Shown here: piece by piece, positions 6,167 to 8,652 of the stretch
How the letters are laid out: every line of letters begins with the position of its first letter
How positions within the stretch are numbered: the first letter of the stretch is position 1
NCBI GenBank assembly: GCA_003153215.1
Contig: PLXL01000052.1
Location: 1 to 8,652, forward strand
DNA: 8,652 nt
Reading direction: 5' to 3'
From: Candidatus Dormiibacterota bacterium
GTDB lineage: Bacteria; Chloroflexota; Dormibacteria; Aeolococcales; Aeolococcaceae
Made by a program: the position numbers and the translations under genes
Notes under the pieces: model-generated
What the model saw: the letters and a program-made list of their open reading frames with translations, nothing else
Told to the model about the DNA's origin: nothing
Database searches by the model: none

Positions 6167-6413
6167 ACGATCAATGAGCACGGGCACTGGCGGTGGTCGT
6201 CGCATAATCGAGCGTGCTCCGTGGTGGCCGCGTGGAGCCGGAAGGCGAGCCGCCACCGTCTCCTGACGGCAGATGAGTTTTGAGCGATGACCGAGGGACT
6301 TGTGGACACGGCTGGCTCGGCCACCGGTCGGGTTGGGATCTCATCCTGGATAGCCGATCAGTCCGGATAGCGCCTCGGTGTCGGCCTCGGGGCGCGAGGC
6401 TCGCGCAAAACAG
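6167..6413. other. Intergenic stretch between repeat A and the glycosyltransferase stop
   Basis: I see no recognisable gene. A 45-codon plus-strand frame starts at a GTG inside repeat A (6146) and ends at 6283, with no family resemblance. GGATAGC occurs twice, at 6348-6354 and 6365-6371. A GC-rich hairpin lies near the right end. Confidence 0.5.
6392..6406 (-). terminator. Possible U-less terminator after the glycosyltransferase
   Basis: GCGCGAG (6392-6398) and CTCGCGC (6400-6406) are a perfect 7-bp inverted repeat around one base, realistically a five-pair stem with a five-base loop. It begins eight bases after the stop codon. No T-run follows in the gene's direction, so the assignment rests on position and stem strength. 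Confidence 0.35.
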
Positions 6414-8024
6414 TCAGCCGAGTCCGGTGGGGTCCATCACAGAGGCGACCAGGTCATTGCGCAGCCAGACGATCTCCGAGCCCGACTCGTCGACCTCCTG
6501 GTAGCCGTCGTTCAGAACCGAGTTGATCTCCGGGTAGGCCTGCCTGGCTGAGCCCTCGGTGATGACAATCTCGGGATCGAGGTCGGCGACCTTCTGAGCC
6601 ACCGGCCCATCCTGGCCAAGGAGGACCTCGTCGTTGTAGATGGGCGGCGTCGGCAGGAGCAGCTGGAGGTCGTCCAGGTCATAGAGCCAGGCGTCCGCCG
6701 ACCAGACCACCGCCGAGCTGCCGTCGAGGCCGTGTGCCTTGATCCACGCTGACACCGCGCGGTCCTCGGAGACCCGGTAGTCGAACTGCTCCTGATAGGC
6801 CGTGAGTGACTGGCCGCGGGTCAGCGTCGCGAAGGCACCGGCGTAGTAGGTGGCGAAGCTGTGATTGCCAACCGCCAAGGCCGGGGGCCAGTCCAGGCCG
6901 GTCGGGGCCGCCCCCGCCAGGGCGAGGCCGGTGGCAGCGATGAGCCCGGCACGCGCGAGGCGCAGCGAGCCCGGTGCCCCCGCCGGAAGGCGCAGGCGCA
7001 GGCTGCTGAGGGCCAATGCGGTCGGGACCAGTGACGGCAGCAGGTAATGGGGATAGGGCTGCCCGGCCACCGCCGGGACGAGCAGGGCCACCGCGGCCCA
7101 AACCCAGAGAGCCCAGCAGATCTCGCGGTCCCTGCGGCGCAGCCAGGCCCCGGACACGACCACGGCGAGCACGACGAGCGCAAAGACGGCGCTGATCGGG
7201 ATCGGGATCGGGATCGGCAGGCTCCAATGACCGGCACCCAGTACCTGTGCCTGGGTGAACTGAACCCAGTATCCGACCAGGGCGTAGGCGACCTTGCCCG
7301 CCCCCGCCGTCACGAGCGCTGGGATCAGCCACGCCGCGGTGAGGCCGGCGACGGTGGCGGCGTAGATGGCGACACGACGCCAGCTGGCCCGGCCCGCAGT
7401 TGCCAGGATCAGGCCGAAGGCACAGGTGTCGGCCAGTGCCGTCTGCTGGTAGGCGATCCCCGCCGCTGCCAGCGCGCCGACCGCCACCGGCCAGAGCGGC
7501 CAGCGGCGGCTGTCCGGGGCCGCGACCCGGGTGAGCAGGAGCGCCCCCGCCCATGCCATCGGCGCGATGAGGAGGCTCTCGGGAAGGATCAGCTCCGCGT
7601 CGAGGAGGGGGGTGCCCAGCATGACCGCGGCCAGGACCAGGGCGATCACCGTGCGCCGGCGGCCGAGGAGGCGGTCCCCGGCGTAGGCGATGGCGAGCAG
7701 GGTTACCAACCCGGTCAGGAAGGTGAGGACGTGCAGGGCCGCCTCGCTGGTGCCGAGGAGCTGGATCACGGCCGCGACCGTCCAGATGTGCAGGGGCGGC
7801 TTGTTGGTCCAGATCTGCGAATAGAGGACCTTGCCCTGGAGGAGGGCGCGAGCGGTGGTGACGTAGCCCGCCTCGTCGGTGTACCAGCGCGGCTCGAGGA
7901 AGGAGGGGATGCGGAGCAGGGCGTAGAGGGTGAGGGGGCCGATCAGCCAGAGGTGGCGCCGGAGCCGAAAGGAGGGGAGGCGGCTCGCCGCCGCGCGACA
8001 TCGTCCCTCCGGAGCCGCCGCCAC
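6414..8024 (-). CDS. Polytopic GT-C glycosyltransferase, ArnT/PMT-type (GT83-like)
   Basis: A 536-residue membrane enzyme expected to move a sugar from a polyprenyl-phosphate donor to an acceptor on the outer face of the cytoplasmic membrane. The first outside loop carries the catalytic-type Asp-Glu pair in PRWYTDEAGY (D50, E51), followed by YSQIWTNKPPLHIW (68-81), the NKPP motif typical of ArnT-like and PMT_2 proteins. A further acidic residue follows in ELILPESLLIAP (144-155). About ten hydrophobic segments run to about residue 380, then a soluble outside domain (about 395-536). A PIPIPIPI run in one loop comes from a DNA tandem repeat. The start is GTG at 8024 with GGAGG six bases upstream. 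It lies downstream of repeat copy B and is transcribed towards the ABC permease, which carries copy A. The acceptor is unknown; the Ser/Thr/Pro-rich permease is a speculative candidate. I would not assign a gene symbol. Confidence 0.9.
   Translation of the reverse strand: MAAAPEGRCRAAASRLPSFRLRRHLWLIGPLTLYALLRIPSFLEPRWYTDEAGYVTTARALLQGKVLYSQIWTNKPPLHIWTVAAVIQLLGTSEAALHVLTFLTGLVTLLAIAYAGDRLLGRRRTVIALVLAAVMLGTPLLDAELILPESLLIAPMAWAGALLLTRVAAPDSRRWPLWPVAVGALAAAGIAYQQTALADTCAFGLILATAGRASWRRVAIYAATVAGLTAAWLIPALVTAGAGKVAYALVGYWVQFTQAQVLGAGHWSLPIPIPIPISAVFALVVLAVVVSGAWLRRRDREICWALWVWAAVALLVPAVAGQPYPHYLLPSLVPTALALSSLRLRLPAGAPGSLRLARAGLIAATGLALAGAAPTGLDWPPALAVGNHSFATYYAGAFATLTRGQSLTAYQEQFDYRVSEDRAVSAWIKAHGLDGSSAVVWSADAWLYDLDDLQLLLPTPPIYNDEVLLGQDGPVAQKVADLDPEIVITEGSARQAYPEINSVLNDGYQEVDESGSEIVWLRNDLVASVMDPTGLG
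7194..7217. repeat. Hexanucleotide tandem repeat within the glycosyltransferase
   Basis: GATCGG occurs four times in a perfect row. On the coding strand it specifies alternating Pro and Ile, in a loop before a membrane helix. Copy-number change would keep the frame. Confidence 0.85.
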
Positions 8025-8070
8025 TGCCGTCCTCCGTCCTGGCGGCCGCCTCGGCGACCCTGCTCAGTCC

Positions 8071-8086
8071 CGCGTCCGAGGACGCG
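8071..8086 (-). promoter_or_regulatory. Leader hairpin before the glycosyltransferase
   Basis: CGCGTCC (8071-8077) and GGACGCG (8080-8086) form a perfect 7-bp inverted repeat around two bases, realistically a six-pair stem with a four-base loop. It starts three bases beyond repeat B in the direction of transcription and lies about 47 bases before the GTG start. It occupies the position held by a different hairpin in the permease leader. Confidence 0.35.
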
Positions 8087-8089
8087 TGG

Positions 8090-8249
8090 GTATCGTCCGC
8101 CGCTAACCTTTCGCCCACGTTACCGGGCGGGCGGGTCGGCTCCGGGCCTGCATATGAATCAGCGCCGGCGCGGCCCGCTCGATGGGCGGGCAGAGCTGTC
8201 AGAGCCTCCTTCGCCGTAAGGCGCTGGTGTGAACGTTCATGAAACTGGC
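8090..8249 (-). repeat. Long direct repeat, copy B, upstream of the glycosyltransferase
   Basis: This is the partner of 6008-6166 in the same orientation, at the same relative place before a minus-strand membrane-protein gene. Within it, TGAACGTTCA (8230-8239) is a perfect 10-bp palindrome that is broken by one base in copy A. CCCGC (pairing with GCGGG across seven bases on the minus strand) becomes CCCGT in copy A, which would still pair through a G-U wobble. The far end of the repeat runs into the first codons of the PIN-domain fragment. Confidence 0.9.
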
Positions 8250-8450
8250 TGGGAGTTTCGCTCCCAGGAGTTCCGCCGGGCAGTCAGCCGTGATCCCGAC
8301 GACGACTACCTGGTCGCCCTGGCTCAGTCCGCCAACGTTGACCACCTGGTGTCCGGCGACAAGGACCTCACCAGCCTCGCGACGCTGTCGCCGCCGGTGC
8401 TGTTACCAGCGGAGTTCTTGGACCTTCTCGCACCGCCACCACGCGCCTGA
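8229..8450 (+). pseudogene. N-terminally truncated PIN-domain toxin (VapC-like) remnant
   Basis: The 73-codon frame contains only the C-terminal half of a PIN-domain ribonuclease: AVSRDPDDDYLVALAQSA (18-35), VDHLVSGDKDL (37-47) and LLPAEFLDLL (58-67). This is the standard order for the PIN family often annotated as a putative toxin component of toxin-antitoxin systems. Full-length members have about 130-140 residues. The N-terminal strand with the first catalytic aspartate and the middle glutamate are missing, while the later acidic residues (DPDDD, GDKD) remain. Residues 1-17 match nothing in the family, and the first seven codons fall inside repeat B. The only start is a GTG at 8229 without a good ribosome binding site, with a stop four codons upstream. 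No antitoxin gene is adjacent. I infer a toxin gene cut by the event that placed repeat B here; the fragment should lack nuclease activity. Confidence 0.7.
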
Positions 8451-8502
8451 GGAGTGGTGCAGGGTGCCATGGGACCTATGGCCTGCCGGCCCGGTGGCGA
8501 TA

Positions 8503-8595
8503 GAGCACTTGCTTTGAAAATCGTCGCCCAGAGCAGCACTTGCTTTGCCCCACCGCGGACCCGTCCGGGCCCGGCCAAAACCAAAGCAAGTGCTC
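8503..8595. repeat. Three copies of a GCACTTGCTTTG motif, two direct and one inverted
   Basis: GAGCACTTGCTTTG (8503-8516), AGCACTTGCTTTG (8535-8547) and the inverted CAAAGCAAGTGCTC (8582-8595) share a perfect 12-base core. The two direct copies are 31 bp apart, about three helical turns, and the inverted one is 46 bp further on. The inverted copy can pair perfectly with either direct copy (14 or 13 bp), so two alternative hairpins are possible. Candidates are operator sites, a two-state terminator after the PIN fragment, or the end of a small inverted-repeat element. I see no gene in the last 200 bases. Confidence 0.8.
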
Positions 8596-8652
8596 CAGCC
8601 GAGTTCAAAACTGAGCTTCAGCTGACCCGCTGGTCGGGGCGCCCAGACTCGA

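Noticed and set aside
6679..8118. A 479-codon minus-strand open frame over the glycosyltransferase, starting inside repeat B
   Set aside because: Shadow frame rich in Pro, Gly, Arg and His. Its first ten residues match those of a frame in repeat A only because the DNA repeats.
7047..8219. A 390-codon plus-strand open frame with an end similar to that of the frame ending at 6136
   Set aside because: The shared ending (RGPLDGRA, then SEPPSP) comes from the noncoding repeat read in the same frame; the rest is antisense to the glycosyltransferase.
6008..8249. A composite transposon with the long repeats as its ends
   Set aside because: The repeats have no terminal inverted repeats, no transposase frame and no visible target-site duplication.
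8503..8595. A CRISPR-like array
   Set aside because: Only two direct copies of 12-13 bases with unequal surroundings and a third in inverse orientation; no regular spacers and no cas genes.

Overview
The window is GC-rich DNA with GTG and TTG starts, strong G/C preference at third codon positions and Gram-positive-style export genes (a MacB-like ABC pair with no periplasmic adaptor gene). This suggests an actinobacterium or a close high-GC relative. I could not assign a genus. I see no rRNA, tRNA, CRISPR array or intact insertion sequence.

Layout. (1) 1-207: the 3' remnant of an unidentified minus-strand gene. (2) 208-600, minus: a short ORF joining a piece of a pirin (cupin) to the C-terminal part of a DoxX-like membrane protein, probably the scar of a deletion between two neighbouring genes. 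(3) 694-2283, minus: a 14-helix-type (DHA2) MFS exporter, divergent from a MarR-family regulator at 2358-2852. The gap between them carries back-to-back promoters with overlapping -10 boxes and a palindromic operator, so the pair reads as a self-contained regulated efflux cassette. (4) 2853-3533: a gene-poor stretch with two small ORFs of unknown identity and a stem-loop. (5) 3534-5971, minus: an ABC export unit, with the permease upstream and the ATPase downstream. The permease has a Thr-Pro repeat and a glycine-rich stretch in its outside-facing parts. (6) 6414-8024, minus: a polytopic GT-C glycosyltransferase of the ArnT/PMT type. (7) 8229-8450, plus: the C-terminal half of a PIN-domain (VapC-like) toxin. 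After it come three copies of a 12-base motif, two direct and one inverted.

The most unusual structure is a direct repeat of about 160 bp, roughly 93% identical by eye. It lies just upstream of the ABC permease (6008-6166) and again just upstream of the glycosyltransferase (8090-8249), in the same orientation. In both places the order in the direction of transcription is repeat, hairpin, Shine-Dalgarno sequence, start codon. The repeats bracket the glycosyltransferase gene, and the second ends a few codons before the surviving PIN-domain homology begins. This may be a duplicated promoter or leader module that puts two cell-envelope genes under shared control, or the footprint of a recombination event that brought in the glycosyltransferase and cut the toxin gene. 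Overall the window is a mosaic of intact envelope and efflux genes separated by gene debris.
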